Shown here in pieces: positions 17,011 through 25,968 of a stretch of 30,296 nt of DNA. The notes below the pieces were generated by a model, which worked only from the letters and a program-made list of their open reading frames with translations, was not told the origin of the DNA and made no database searches. Location of the stretch: the NCBI GenBank assembly GCA_052387735.1, contig JBQTIW010000263.1, positions 1-30,296 of the forward strand. Direction: 5' to 3'. A program made the position numbers and the translations under genes. The stretch comes from RBC101 sp052387735 (GTDB lineage Bacteria; Gemmatimonadota; Gemmatimonadetes; Gemmatimonadales; Gemmatimonadaceae). Every line of letters begins with the position of its first letter. Positions within the stretch are counted from its first letter, which is position 1.

Positions 17011-17240
17011 CGCACCACGGGTGCGAAGACCGCCGGCGGCCCGCTGCACTTTACCGGTAGGGTGACGCACGGGGTCTCCCAGTACATCGTGGAGCCGGCG
17101 TGAAGCTCCAGGTTGCCGAGCTTCCCGATATCCGCTCCGGCTCCCCTGCCACCGCCCCGAGACCGCGCTGCTTCCGGACTCTGACAGCTCCCCATCAGGA
17201 CGGCGACGCTCATCGAAAACACAAGGCGCGCCCTCACCAT
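17007..17240 (-). CDS. small putative lipoprotein inside the fdh operon
   Basis: This 77-residue gene is easily missed. Its ATG (17240) overlaps the end of the NrfD-like gene by 7 nt and its TGA overlaps the fdhE start (ATGA), so it fits exactly between two operon genes. The N-terminus MVRARLVFSMSVAVLMGSC is a lipoprotein-type signal with C19 as the probable lipidated residue. The mature part has a Gly/Arg linker and then a compact C-terminal segment with two cysteines (GSTMYWETPCVTLPVKCSGP). I recognise no family. Export and lipidation would place it on the periplasmic side, where the catalytic subunit is also expected, so a structural or anchoring role is possible. Confidence 0.7.
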   Translation of the reverse strand: MVRARLVFSMSVAVLMGSCQSPEAARSRGGGRGAGADIGKLGNLELHAGSTMYWETPCVTLPVKCSGPPAVFAPVVR

Positions 17241-18151
17241 GCGCTCGCGACCTTGCCGGCGACCCCGGCCTGCTCCGAGGCGAAGATCACGACGACACGC
17301 AGCAGCAGTCCACCGAGCAGGACAAGCATCGGGGCACGCGTCAACACGCGTGTGCCGCCGGCCCGCCGGTGCTCGATGAACAGCGGCGCGACGATCCCCG
17401 CACCGGCCACGCCCGCGACCAGCAGGAAGCCCCACCAGTTCAACAGGACGCGAGCCATCGGACCGAGCGAGATGACGAATGTCAGCAGCACGGCCAGCTC
17501 GAGGAACATCACACGCTGGTCGAACTGGGTCAGCCAGCCGAGCGTCAGCGGGCTGACCTGACGCCGCGAGAGCAGCATCAGGCTGGCGATGGCCGTGGAG
17601 ACCCCAGAGCACAGAAAGAGCACGCCTAACCAGTTGGAGTCGGCCCAGAGCGGTCGATTGGTGACGGCCAGCAGCACTCCCGTGTACCCGGCGAGAAACA
17701 GGCCCAGGACGGCCCCTGCCACGGCTACAGTGGATCGGATGAATCTCCCGGACAGAGCGGACGCGACGCCCCACCGCAGCCGCCCCTCTTCGTACAAACT
17801 GCCAAGTACTGCAAGCATCGCGACGCCGGAGAACAGGAGCAGGCCCCACGCACCAACGGACATCGGCGACCACGATTTGAACATCAGCGTCCCCGCGTTC
17901 GCATCGAACAACATGTGCCAGAAGCGGAGTGGCTTGTCGAGGTCGATCGTCAGAAGCACTCCACTCACCACCGCCCCAGCCAGAGCCAGGTAGTGTGCGA
18001 GGCGTGCCGTCGGCCGGTCCGTGGGGCGACCGAGAATGTGCAGCAACCCCGCCAGGAACAACGCGCCACCGGCGATTCCTCCACAGAAGAAGTACAGGGT
18101 GATCAGCCACCCCCAGTGCGGTGACGTGGAGAACCACGTGTCGGCTGTCAC
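17234..18151 (-). CDS. NrfD/PsrC-type membrane subunit of formate dehydrogenase
   Basis: The 305-residue, strongly hydrophobic protein has about eight membrane helices and matches the NrfD/PsrC quinone-interacting subunits (WGWLITLYFFCGGIAGGALF near the N-terminus; DLDKPLRFWHML; NWWGFLLVAGVAGAGIVAPL). It should anchor the catalytic and ferredoxin subunits and pass electrons to the quinone pool. FDH-N of E. coli uses the b-type cytochrome FdnI instead. The start is a GTG whose last bases overlap the TGA of the ferredoxin subunit (GTGA). Confidence 0.9.
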   Translation of the reverse strand: MTADTWFSTSPHWGWLITLYFFCGGIAGGALFLAGLLHILGRPTDRPTARLAHYLALAGAVVSGVLLTIDLDKPLRFWHMLFDANAGTLMFKSWSPMSVGAWGLLLFSGVAMLAVLGSLYEEGRLRWGVASALSGRFIRSTVAVAGAVLGLFLAGYTGVLLAVTNRPLWADSNWLGVLFLCSGVSTAIASLMLLSRRQVSPLTLGWLTQFDQRVMFLELAVLLTFVISLGPMARVLLNWWGFLLVAGVAGAGIVAPLFIEHRRAGGTRVLTRAPMLVLLGGLLLRVVVIFASEQAGVAGKVASAW

Positions 18152-18969
18152 AAGTCGGACGCCTCCCGCGGCGCATCCGAGACTGCGGTGACCGCGTCCA
18201 TCCGTCGTTGCCGGAGGCCGAGGGCACCGAGGATCGTGAGGCCGACCGCCCCAATCGCCGACAGCATGCTGCTCTTCTGCAGATTGCGGCTCGGGAGCGC
18301 CGCCTGACGAGGGAGCCCATATACCTCTGGCTCGTCCACCAGAAGATAGAACGAGTTGAGTCCCCCCAGGATCTCCTCGTCCGCGCCGTAGAGCCGCGCC
18401 TGTGTTTCACCCTGTGCCTGCAATTGGGCCAGGCGTTCCCGCGCTCGCGATTTGAGCTCGACAATCGGACCGAAGTGTATCGATTCGGTGGGGCACGCCT
18501 GCGCGCACGCCGGCACCAGGCCGTTCTGCATGCGGTCATGGCATAGCGTGCACTTCTGCGCGGTGTTCGACGCGGGATTGATCTCGATCACGCCGAATGG
18601 ACACGCCGCGATGCACAGCCGGCACCCATTGCACGCATCAGACTGAATGACGACCGTGTCGAACTCCGTTCGCACAATGGCGTTCGTTGGGCACACCTCG
18701 AGGCACGGCGCCTGCACGCAGTGTTTGCACACGTCGCTCATCATCAGCCAGCGCCCGTCGCGCCGGTCTTCCGGGAACTGCTCGATGAACTTCACGTGGC
18801 GCCAGTGCGTGCCATCGAGTCGCTGCGTGTTGTCGTAGCTGTTCCCGCTCATCACCAGCGCGTCCCCCTCGTTGGCGGGCAGCTGGTTCCAGGACTTGCA
18901 GGCCACTTCGCATGCCTTGCACCCGATGCAGACCGTCGTGTCGGTGAAGAAGCCCATCGGCTCAGCCAT
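18148..18969 (-). CDS. fdhB: formate dehydrogenase iron-sulfur (4x[4Fe-4S]) subunit
   Basis: The 273-residue product carries four cysteine clusters typical of FdnH/HybA-type electron-transfer subunits: CIGCKACEVAC, CKHCVQAPCLEVCP, CNGCRLCIAACP, and CTLC followed by PACAQACP. A single C-terminal helix (SMLSAIGAVGLTILGALGL) would anchor it in the membrane, as in FdnH. It has no signal peptide of its own, consistent with export as a complex with the Tat-dependent catalytic subunit. Its ATG (18969) overlaps the end of fdhA by 8 nt and its TGA overlaps the next GTG start. Confidence 0.94.
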   Translation of the reverse strand: MAEPMGFFTDTTVCIGCKACEVACKSWNQLPANEGDALVMSGNSYDNTQRLDGTHWRHVKFIEQFPEDRRDGRWLMMSDVCKHCVQAPCLEVCPTNAIVRTEFDTVVIQSDACNGCRLCIAACPFGVIEINPASNTAQKCTLCHDRMQNGLVPACAQACPTESIHFGPIVELKSRARERLAQLQAQGETQARLYGADEEILGGLNSFYLLVDEPEVYGLPRQAALPSRNLQKSSMLSAIGAVGLTILGALGLRQRRMDAVTAVSDAPREASDL

Positions 18970-21900
18970 CGGCGCGCTCCACGTTGCAGGTGAAGGCCTT
19001 GGCTTCATGAATGCTCACGTTAGGGTCGCCCACCAGGGCCGTGAGCGAGTTCACAACGTCGCCGACGACCAGACCCTCCCAACCCCAATGCCACGGCATG
19101 CCCACCTGGTGCACGGTCCTGCCCCCAATGGTCAGCGGACGCAGCCGCCGTGTGACCAGCGCCCGGGCGCGGACCGCTGCGCGCGGGGTGCTCACCGTTA
19201 CCCAGTCGCGTGACGCGATCCCCTTCTCCTGCGCGAGCTCCGGCGACATTTCCACGAACAGCTCCGGCATCAGTTCGGCGAGCCACGGATTCCATCGGCT
19301 CATCGCACCCGCGAGGTAGTGCTCGGTCAGTCGATACGTGGTGATGACGTGCGGGTAGCGGGCATCCCCCGTCGCCGCCAGCGGATTGTCGTCCCGGTTC
19401 CATCGCTTGAGCACGGGACTCGTCTGCTGACGGTAGAGCGGATTCTGCACCGGTGATTCGACCGGTTCGTAGTGCGTCGGCAGCGGTCCGTCCACGAGAC
19501 CGGAGGGATCGAACAGCCATCCCACGCCATCAGGCTTCATGATGAAGGGACTGCGTCCCGAATGCGCGTCGAGACCGATGCCCTGCGGGTCACCTGCCGC
19601 GTCAGGCGGCTTGGTGAGCGGAAAGTCCGGCGTGTCGTACCCGGTCCAGCGCTGGCCGTCCCACCACACCCAGCGCTTCCGCTCACTCCACGGGCGCCCC
19701 TCCAGGTCCGCCGACGCCCGGTTGTACAGCACGCGACGATTGGCCGGCCAGGCCCACCCCCAGCCAAGGTGGGCGCCGGGTGTGCCGGGGGGATCGGGCT
19801 CACGCCGGTCGGCGAGGTTGCGATCAGCAGCGGGATACACGCCGCAGTAGATCCATGAGGCGCACGTCGTGCTGCCATCATCTTTCAGTTCGGCGAAACC
19901 GGCGAGCTGCTGCGACGGGTTGGTCGTGCGCCAGCCGTTCAGCTCCCGCAGCACCTTGTGCACGTCCGGCTCACCGGCGGGCGTGATGCTCCGATCGGCG
20001 CCGAAATCCCAGACGAGGTGCCGGAATCCCTCATCGCGAGGGAATGTGCTGTCGCGATAGAGTGCCTTGAGCCGCAGACCCAGCTGATAGGTAAACCATG
20101 GATCCGACCGGCACTGTCCCGGCGGTTCTGCCGCCTTATGGTGCCATTGCAGCATCCGCTGGGTGTTCGTGAAGCTTCCCTCGGCCTCTCCGACCTGCGC
20201 CGACGGGAAGAAGAAGACCTCCGTATGGATGTCTTGCGGTTTCACTTCGCCACTCGCGATCTCCGGCGCGGTGGACCAGAAGGTCGCGCTCTCGGTGAGG
20301 AAATTGTCCTTGACCACGAGCCACTCGAGCTGGCGCATCGCTTTGCGCTCGAGCGTCGCGTGCACGGACGTTGCCGGATTCTGACCGACACACAGCATGC
20401 CCTTCACCTTCCCCTCGGCCATGGCCACGAACATCGGCATATGCGAATGATCACCAGCGATCCTCGGATGCCAACCGTAGCCGAAATCACGCTCGGCGGT
20501 TGCGGCTTGGCCATACATCGACTTCAGGTACGACACCAGAAACGCCGGCATGTTGGCCCAGTATCCCGACGCCGTTCCCTCGGCGGACAGGTACGCGCGG
20601 AGCGAGCCGTGATTCGAGAGTGCCGACGGCGCGGGCATGTACCCGTGAATACTGTGATAGAGCGTGGGCACATCGGTGGACCCCTGGATCGACGCGTGTC
20701 CCCGGAGCGCCATGATGCCGCCACCGGGTCGTCCCATGTTCCCCAGCAGGAGCTGCAGCAGTGCGCAACACCCGATCATCTGCGGACCATACGTATGCTG
20801 CGTCCAGCCCACGGCATACACCCACGCGGTGGTCCGGTCCGCGCCGGAATTCGCGAGAACTGCCTCGGCGATCTGGAGGAACGTTTCGCGCGGACATCCG
20901 GTCACCTGCTCCACCATGTCTGGCGTGTAGCGGCTGAAGTGCCGCTTGACCACCTGCAGCACCGACCGCGGATGCGTGAGCGACGCGTCTCGTGCCGGTG
21001 GGCGGCGGCGCAAGGTTCGAATCGCCTCGCCTAACGGCAGATCCGCCCGCGACTCACCAGCCGCTTTCGCCTGTGCGGGTCCATCATACTGCCAGCTGTC
21101 GCGCTGATACCGTCCGACAAACCCGTTGAACGGCCACTCGGCCTTGGCGCCGGTGTATTCCATCAGCCCCGAGAACACTCCGTCCAGGTCTTCGGTGTCC
21201 CGGAAGGCCTCGTGGACGAGCGTGGCGGCATTGGTGTAGTGGCGGACGTACTCCTGGAAGAACGGGTCGGTGTTCCAGCGGTCGCTCTCCAGCACGTAGC
21301 GCACCAGCCCGCCGAGAAAGGCGATGTCGCTGCCGGCCCGCAGCGGGCCATGCAGGTTCGCCATCGCGCTCGTGCGCGTGAAACGCGGATCGACATGAAT
21401 GATTGTCGCTCCCGCGAGTTTGGCCTTCATGACCCAGCGAAAGGCCACTGGGTGGCACTCGGCCATGTTCGAGCCCTCGATGACGATGCAGTCCGAGTGC
21501 TCCAGGTTTCGCGGGTACATCGTCGCTGCGCCGCGCCCGAGCCGTGTCCCCAGACCGGGGACGCTGGAGCTATGTCATATGCGCGCCTGGTTCTCGATGG
21601 CGACCACCCCCAGGCCGCGCATCAGCTTCTGCTGGAGGTGGTTCCACTCGTTGTCGAGGGTGGCGCCGCCTAACGCAAAGATTGCCGTGGTGTGGTTGAC
21701 CCGCGTGCCATCCGACAACGACTCGATGAACGTCTCGTCGCGGGTCTTCTTCACGAGCGTGGCCACCCGGTCCATCGCCCAGTCGAGCTCGACTTCACGC
21801 CACGTCGTGGCGCCGGGAGCGCGGTGCAGAACCCTGGTCGCCCGATTCGGGTTCTTGTGCAGCTGATAGATGGCGGCGCCCTTGGGACAGAGGGTGCCCT

Positions 21901-22150
21901 CGCTGTGGGGACTGCGGGGATCGCCTTCGATGTTCACGATCTCGCCGCCGATCGTGTGGATGACGGTCGCGCAGCCGACCGAGCAGTACGGGCAGACGCT
22001 CGGTGTCGCCCTGGCGCCCTGGATTCGCAGCGAGGCCGCGCGCGTCTGGGCCGGCGCCAGGTCTGCGCCAAGGCCAATGAGCGTGCCGAGGGCGGTGCCG
22101 GCGCTCCCGGCCGTGGCTCTCGTGAGGAAATCGCGCCGGGACAGGGTCAT
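18962..22150 (-). CDS. fdhA: formate dehydrogenase catalytic subunit, selenoprotein (Sec at residue 192)
   Basis: This molybdo- or tungsto-enzyme oxidises formate to CO2. The N-terminus MTLSRRDFLTRATAG is a twin-arginine signal, so it is exported folded. A [4Fe-4S] motif follows (CPYCSVGCATVIH, with a later TLCPKG). The frame is interrupted by TGA at 21575-21577 exactly where FdnG-type enzymes have selenocysteine (ENQARI-U-HSSSVPG, then GRGAA). Translation continues in the same frame to 18962, giving 1062 residues, close to FdnG. Later landmarks: GSNMAECHPVAFRWVMKAK, GNMGRPGGGIMALRGHASIQ, and C-terminal ASRDWVTVSTPRAAVRARAL. A standard translation would split it in two; I call one gene because of the SECIS hairpin right after the TGA. 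It is the first gene of the operon. Confidence 0.95.
21546..21577 (-). promoter_or_regulatory. Sec codon (TGA) and bacterial SECIS hairpin in fdhA
   Basis: On the minus strand the TGA (21577-21575) is followed after 12 nt by a perfect 6-bp stem GTCCCC / GGGGAC (21562-21557 and 21551-21546) with the loop GGTCT. The GGUCU apical loop matches what SelB recognises in E. coli fdhF. This is direct evidence that UGA is read as selenocysteine rather than stop. Confidence 0.93.
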
Positions 22151-22229
22151 GGCGACGCTCCGATCGAAAGGCTCCCGACGCCCAAGTTAACGCACTGCCG
22201 AACGAAACCCACGCTCGACGGCAAGAAAG

Positions 22230-22265
22230 CGAAAGACCCCAGGACCGAAGTTCCGGGGTCTTTCG
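22230..22265 (-). terminator. hairpin terminator between LytTR gene and fdh operon
   Basis: CGAAAGACCCC (22230-22240) and GGGGTCTTTCG (22255-22265) form a perfect 11-bp inverted repeat with a 14-nt loop. CAAGAA (22222-22227) and TTCTTG (22272-22277) extend it outside a small bulge. On the minus strand the stem is followed by CTTTCTTG. It should end transcripts coming from the LytTR gene before fdhA. In the remainder of 22151-22390 I saw no clear promoter for the fdh operon. Confidence 0.75.
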
Positions 22266-22390
22266 GGCGGCTTCTTGACCTTGATTTTCATCTTGGTCTC
22301 GCCGCCGAATCAAAGGTAAGAAACACCCACCGTTCGATCCATACCTCCCAGGTTCAGTCTTTCTCTATGCCGCGGGTACACGCCGGCGCC

Positions 22391-22729
22391 TCAGGCACCG
22401 AGCTCGCGCAACGCTCGCGCCCTGGTCCTGCTCACCGCGAGCCGCGCTCCGTTCGCCAGCTCGGCGACCAGACGACCCTTACCCTGCCGCCGGAAGCTTG
22501 TCACGTACGCCAGGTTGACGATGTGCGTCCGGTGAATGCGCACGAACTGCCGAGGATCGAGTCGCGCTCCGAGCCGGTTCAGCGACAGATGCAGGACGTG
22601 CCGGGTGCGGCCGGCGTGCGCCGTGATGTAGTCACCCCATGCCTCGAAGTGTGAGACGCTCTCGACCGCGACCGGGATGATGGCGCCCCCGGAGCGAACG
22701 AACAGCCGGCTCATTGGCCCCTGGCTCAT
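22391..22729 (-). CDS. LytTR-type DNA-binding protein without receiver domain
   Basis: The 112-residue product is essentially one LytTR DNA-binding domain: RLFVRSGGAIIPVAVESVSH, FEAWGDYITAHAGRTRHVLH, LDPRQFVRIHRTHIVNLAYV, then a basic C-terminal strand-turn region (GKGRLVAELANGARLAVSRT). LytTR domains usually sit behind a receiver domain in AlgR/LytR-type regulators. Here the first usable start is ATG 22729 (alternative 22714), and no receiver is encoded upstream. The codons just before the ATG stay open and resemble an interdomain linker (QRERPTAPPLDRLTEA). A TGA closes that frame a little farther upstream. It may be a natural stand-alone regulator or a shortened response regulator. Confidence 0.8.
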   Translation of the reverse strand: MSQGPMSRLFVRSGGAIIPVAVESVSHFEAWGDYITAHAGRTRHVLHLSLNRLGARLDPRQFVRIHRTHIVNLAYVTSFRRQGKGRLVAELANGARLAVSRTRARALRELGA

Positions 22730-22781
22730 GGCCTCGGTGAGCCGGTCGAGCGGCGGGGCCGTGGGCCGTTCGCGTTGGGCC

Positions 22782-23090
22782 TCAGTGATGGACCGGACTG
22801 CGCACGAGCTGGAGGCGTGTATTCAGCAGCAGGCCGACTGGAGCTGCCTGGGCGATGGCCTCGCGGGCCCCGAGCCGGTCGAGTGCCTGGGTCAGGGTGT
22901 CGGGCGAGTGATCCGAAAACGCCTCGTCCGACACCTCGAATTCGAGCACAGCCGCATCAGCCGCCCGTGGCCGGATCCGGAAGACGGCCACGTCGCGTCG
23001 GACGTTCCAGGTGTCCTGCACCGCGGCGCCCGGGAACTGCGAGGACAGCCAGTTCCGGACCTGGAGTCGGGAGAGCGCGTGAGGGTTCAT
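22782..23090 (-). CDS. unknown 102-residue protein
   Basis: The predicted product is soluble, with mixed helices and strands (SRLQVRNWLSSQFPGAAVQD, AVFRIRPRAADAAVLEFEVS, LTQALDRLGAREAIAQAAPV). I recognise no family. It lies 71 nt after the S9 peptidase stop and 52 nt before the LytTR start on the same strand, so the three may share a transcript. The ATG at 23090 has no clear ribosome-binding site. Coding character is suggested by the balanced composition rather than by any motif. Confidence 0.55.
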   Translation of the reverse strand: MNPHALSRLQVRNWLSSQFPGAAVQDTWNVRRDVAVFRIRPRAADAAVLEFEVSDEAFSDHSPDTLTQALDRLGAREAIAQAAPVGLLLNTRLQLVRSPVHH

Positions 23091-23161
23091 GTGGCCGAAG
23101 ATCGGATCGGAGATCTGGGAGGAGCGAGGATCAGTCGCTCTCCGTTCCTGGTGTCCGCTCG

Positions 23162-25669
23162 TTACCTGATTTCCGCCCCCGCCCGGTAGTAGTCGCCGAT
23201 CAAGTGCTCGGCGAAGTATTCCATGAGCATGCGCGTGAAATACGGCTGATAGTCAGCAAAGCCGTGTTGCTTTCCTGGCATGATCATGAAATCGAACCGT
23301 TTGTTCGCCTTGATCAGGGCATTCACCAGCCGGATCGTGTTCCCCGGATGCACGTTGTTGTCCATGTCGCCGTGCACCAGCAACAGATTGCCCTTGAGGT
23401 TGGGCGCCAGCTCGGCGTTCGTCGGAATCCGGATCTCGTATTTGATGCTGTCGTCAACGATCGTGGTATCGATCGTTGCCGGACTGGACCCGTTCGTTCC
23501 GGCGGTCGCTCGGCGATTGCGATTCGCGGCGTTGGCGGTGACGGCCTTCAACCCGTGATACTGTTCGCTCCAGTTCTGATTGTAGATGTTGTTGTCGTGG
23601 TTGCCCGCGCTCGACACACCGACCTTGAAGAAGTCGTTGAACGGGGGAAGCATGAGCGCGGCACCGGTGAGAAAACCGCCGCCGGAGTGTCCGTAGATTC
23701 CGACCTTGTCGAGATCGATCCACCTGTAACGCGCCGCCAACTGCTCGATGCCGGCCTTCTTGTCGGCCAGGGCGTAGTCCCGAAGGTTGTAGTACGAGAA
23801 GCTCTGATAGGCGTTGGACCGCAGCGGGTTGCCGCCGCGGTTGCCAATCTGGATTACGATGAAGCCCAGCTGCGCCAGCTGTTGCTGCACGCCGCCCGGA
23901 TTGAAACCGACGTTCACCTGCTCCGTCTGGGGCCCCGGATAGACGCTGGCGATGATCGGATACTTGCGCGTGGAGTCGAAGTCGAACGGTTTCCACATGT
24001 TCCCGTAGATGTCCGTCACGCCGTCGGCGGCCTTGACCATGAACGGCATCGGCGGGCGCCATCCCATGCCCTTGAGCTGAGAAAGGTCCATCTCCTCCAG
24101 GGCCATCACCACCTTGCCTAACGCGTCGCGTACGACACTCCGTGGAGGGAGGTCGACCTTGGAGACGTTGTCGACCACGAACTTCTTGCTGGGTGAGATC
24201 GTGAACGTGTGCTCGCCATCCTCGCCGTCCATGCGCATGAACCCCGACCCGTCGGCGTTCATCCGGTAGAGGTGACGCTGGTACACGTTTTCTCCCGGTT
24301 CACGCCCGACGCCGCTCAGCCAGATGACGCCGGCCACGGAGTCGATCTGCGGAATCTGGTCGGCACGCCAAGCCCCTGTCGTCAGGGGCTTCTTGTAGAC
24401 GCCGTTGTGGTCGTACAGATAGTAGTGTCCCCACCCTGAGCGCTCCGACCACCAGACGATGTCGCCACCCGCCTTCGTGTAGCGCGGTGCCTGCCATTCG
24501 AGATTCGAGCTTTCCACCGACTCGGTGATCATCACCCTGACGGCGTTCGAGGCGAGATCCACCTCGACGAGCTCGAGCGCGCGCTGCGGCCGGTCGCGCC
24601 TGACGACGCGCAGCCTCTCCGACCCGGTGGCAAAGTGGATGTTGAGCAGACGCTGGTCCTTCCACTTGCGCACGTTCACCGGCTTCACTCCCGGCTCTCC
24701 ACGGCGATACACGTACAGCTCCGACTGGGCTACGTTTTCCTCCCCTGGCATCGCGTACGAATACGACGAGAGCGTGGGGCGTGGGTCGGCAAGCACGTTG
24801 ACGAGGTAGAGCTCCTTCACCTTCCGCGCGTCCTGCCGCTGGACGGCGAAGCCGCGCGAATCCGGGGACCAGAACACGTTCGCCCGCACGCGCGGGTCGC
24901 GGTTGCGTCCCTGGCCACCCTGCGTCGAGTCCTCCTGCTGCTGCGTCTGTGTGGTGTCGCGAAAGCCGAAGCTGCGGTTCTTCTCGCCATCGGTCGTGAT
25001 CTTCACCGTGTCGGTCTTCCCCTTCTCCACCAGGTACAGGTTGTGCTCCCGGGCAAAGACGAACACCGTGCTGTCCGGCGACCAGTTGCGGAAATCGCCC
25101 TGCTGGTTGCCGAACTGACCGCCACCGCCGCCGCCGCCAAACTGCCCCTGCGTCTGGACCTCACGCTCCTCGTCAGGCGGAATCGAGTCCGGCCGAGGCG
25201 GACGTCCCATCGCCCGGATGGCCTCGCCGGCAACGTTCCACTCGTACCGCGTCGAGTCGACGGTGAAGCGAATTGCCTTGTGATCCTTGGTGAACGTCAG
25301 CGTGGTGAACGGGAGCTTGTTCGGGTCGTAGGGTTTGCGATGCGCCGCTGCCAGTGCGGCCGCCAGTTTGACGTGGTCGAACAAGGGCTGCTTGGTGCGC
25401 GTCGGCGGAAAGACGAGGAGGAACGTGTTGCCATTCCGGTCCCGCCAGTTGTACCAGAGCGAGTCGCTCTTGCCAATGAACCGCGGTTGCACATTCGTGC
25501 TGTACGTAACGCGGCGCATCACGTCCGCATTGAATTTCTCGGCCAGTTCCCAATTGGCCCGGACGGCGGGAGGAGGGGCCAACGGATTGCCCTGAGCCGT
25601 GAGGGCGGCGGGTGCCAGCGACAGCGTGGCAAGGACAAGCAGTTGGCGTGGGACAGCGGAGACTCGCAT
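23162..25669 (-). CDS. exported S9 family (DPP-IV-like) prolyl oligopeptidase
   Basis: The 835-residue product has a signal peptide (MRVSAVPRQLLVLATLSLAP to LTAQ), an N-terminal beta-propeller of about 550 residues (repeats such as NWSPDSTVFVFAREHNLYLV and VFWSPDSRGFAVQRQDARKV), and a C-terminal alpha/beta-hydrolase domain. The catalytic triad is visible: S662 in GIYGHSGGGF, D770 in LLVHGDMDNNVHPGN, H802 in GKQHGF. The enzyme should trim peptides in the periplasm, but its cleavage preference cannot be read from the sequence. Odd points are a glycine run at about residues 176-191, a Gln/Gly-rich loop (TTQTQQQEDSTQGGQGRNRD), and an Ala/Asn/Thr-rich insertion between the catalytic Ser and Asp. 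Confidence 0.93.
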   Translation of the reverse strand: MRVSAVPRQLLVLATLSLAPAALTAQGNPLAPPPAVRANWELAEKFNADVMRRVTYSTNVQPRFIGKSDSLWYNWRDRNGNTFLLVFPPTRTKQPLFDHVKLAAALAAAHRKPYDPNKLPFTTLTFTKDHKAIRFTVDSTRYEWNVAGEAIRAMGRPPRPDSIPPDEEREVQTQGQFGGGGGGGQFGNQQGDFRNWSPDSTVFVFAREHNLYLVEKGKTDTVKITTDGEKNRSFGFRDTTQTQQQEDSTQGGQGRNRDPRVRANVFWSPDSRGFAVQRQDARKVKELYLVNVLADPRPTLSSYSYAMPGEENVAQSELYVYRRGEPGVKPVNVRKWKDQRLLNIHFATGSERLRVVRRDRPQRALELVEVDLASNAVRVMITESVESSNLEWQAPRYTKAGGDIVWWSERSGWGHYYLYDHNGVYKKPLTTGAWRADQIPQIDSVAGVIWLSGVGREPGENVYQRHLYRMNADGSGFMRMDGEDGEHTFTISPSKKFVVDNVSKVDLPPRSVVRDALGKVVMALEEMDLSQLKGMGWRPPMPFMVKAADGVTDIYGNMWKPFDFDSTRKYPIIASVYPGPQTEQVNVGFNPGGVQQQLAQLGFIVIQIGNRGGNPLRSNAYQSFSYYNLRDYALADKKAGIEQLAARYRWIDLDKVGIYGHSGGGFLTGAALMLPPFNDFFKVGVSSAGNHDNNIYNQNWSEQYHGLKAVTANAANRNRRATAGTNGSSPATIDTTIVDDSIKYEIRIPTNAELAPNLKGNLLLVHGDMDNNVHPGNTIRLVNALIKANKRFDFMIMPGKQHGFADYQPYFTRMLMEYFAEHLIGDYYRAGAEIR

Positions 25670-25698
25670 GGCCGGATCCTCTGAACGCTCGGGAGAAA

Positions 25699-25734
25699 GA
25701 ACGACCCTTAGACATCTCCTGAGAATGGTCGTTC
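25699..25734. promoter_or_regulatory. 8-bp inverted repeat upstream of the S9 peptidase
   Basis: GAACGACC (25699-25706) and GGTCGTTC (25727-25734) are perfect inverted arms with a 20-nt spacer, 30 nt before the S9 start. On the minus strand the hairpin is followed by TTTCTCC. It could be an operator for the peptidase or a weak terminator of tyrA, which ends 235 nt upstream. I see nothing else in the 299-nt gap 25670-25968. Confidence 0.4.
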
Positions 25735-25968
25735 GTCCAGAGGCAACGGCTGGCTGCCGCTGAATGCTGAGGTGCCCTGCCTGTGTGATTTATGGACTGG
25801 AGGCGGGGCCCGATATGCGTCAGCCAGAGCGTCCGTGGCGGGGAGCCAGGTGGCGAGAAACGTTCTTACGAAGACAGCTGCAACCGGGAGTGGAGAAAGA
25901 GCACTCCGCTGGCGTACGGTTTGGCCCGGACCAGACGCATCGGCGTCGGCGACACATTATTGATCCCC

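Noticed and set aside
18962..22150. Two separate genes, or a frameshifted fdhA
   Set aside because: Both halves are in the same frame, the only interruption is TGA at the known Sec site, and a SECIS hairpin follows it.
24635..25684. A long plus-strand frame opposite the S9 peptidase
   Set aside because: Same reason: the S9 peptidase has signal peptide, propeller and triad, while the opposite frame has Leu/Arg-rich shadow composition.
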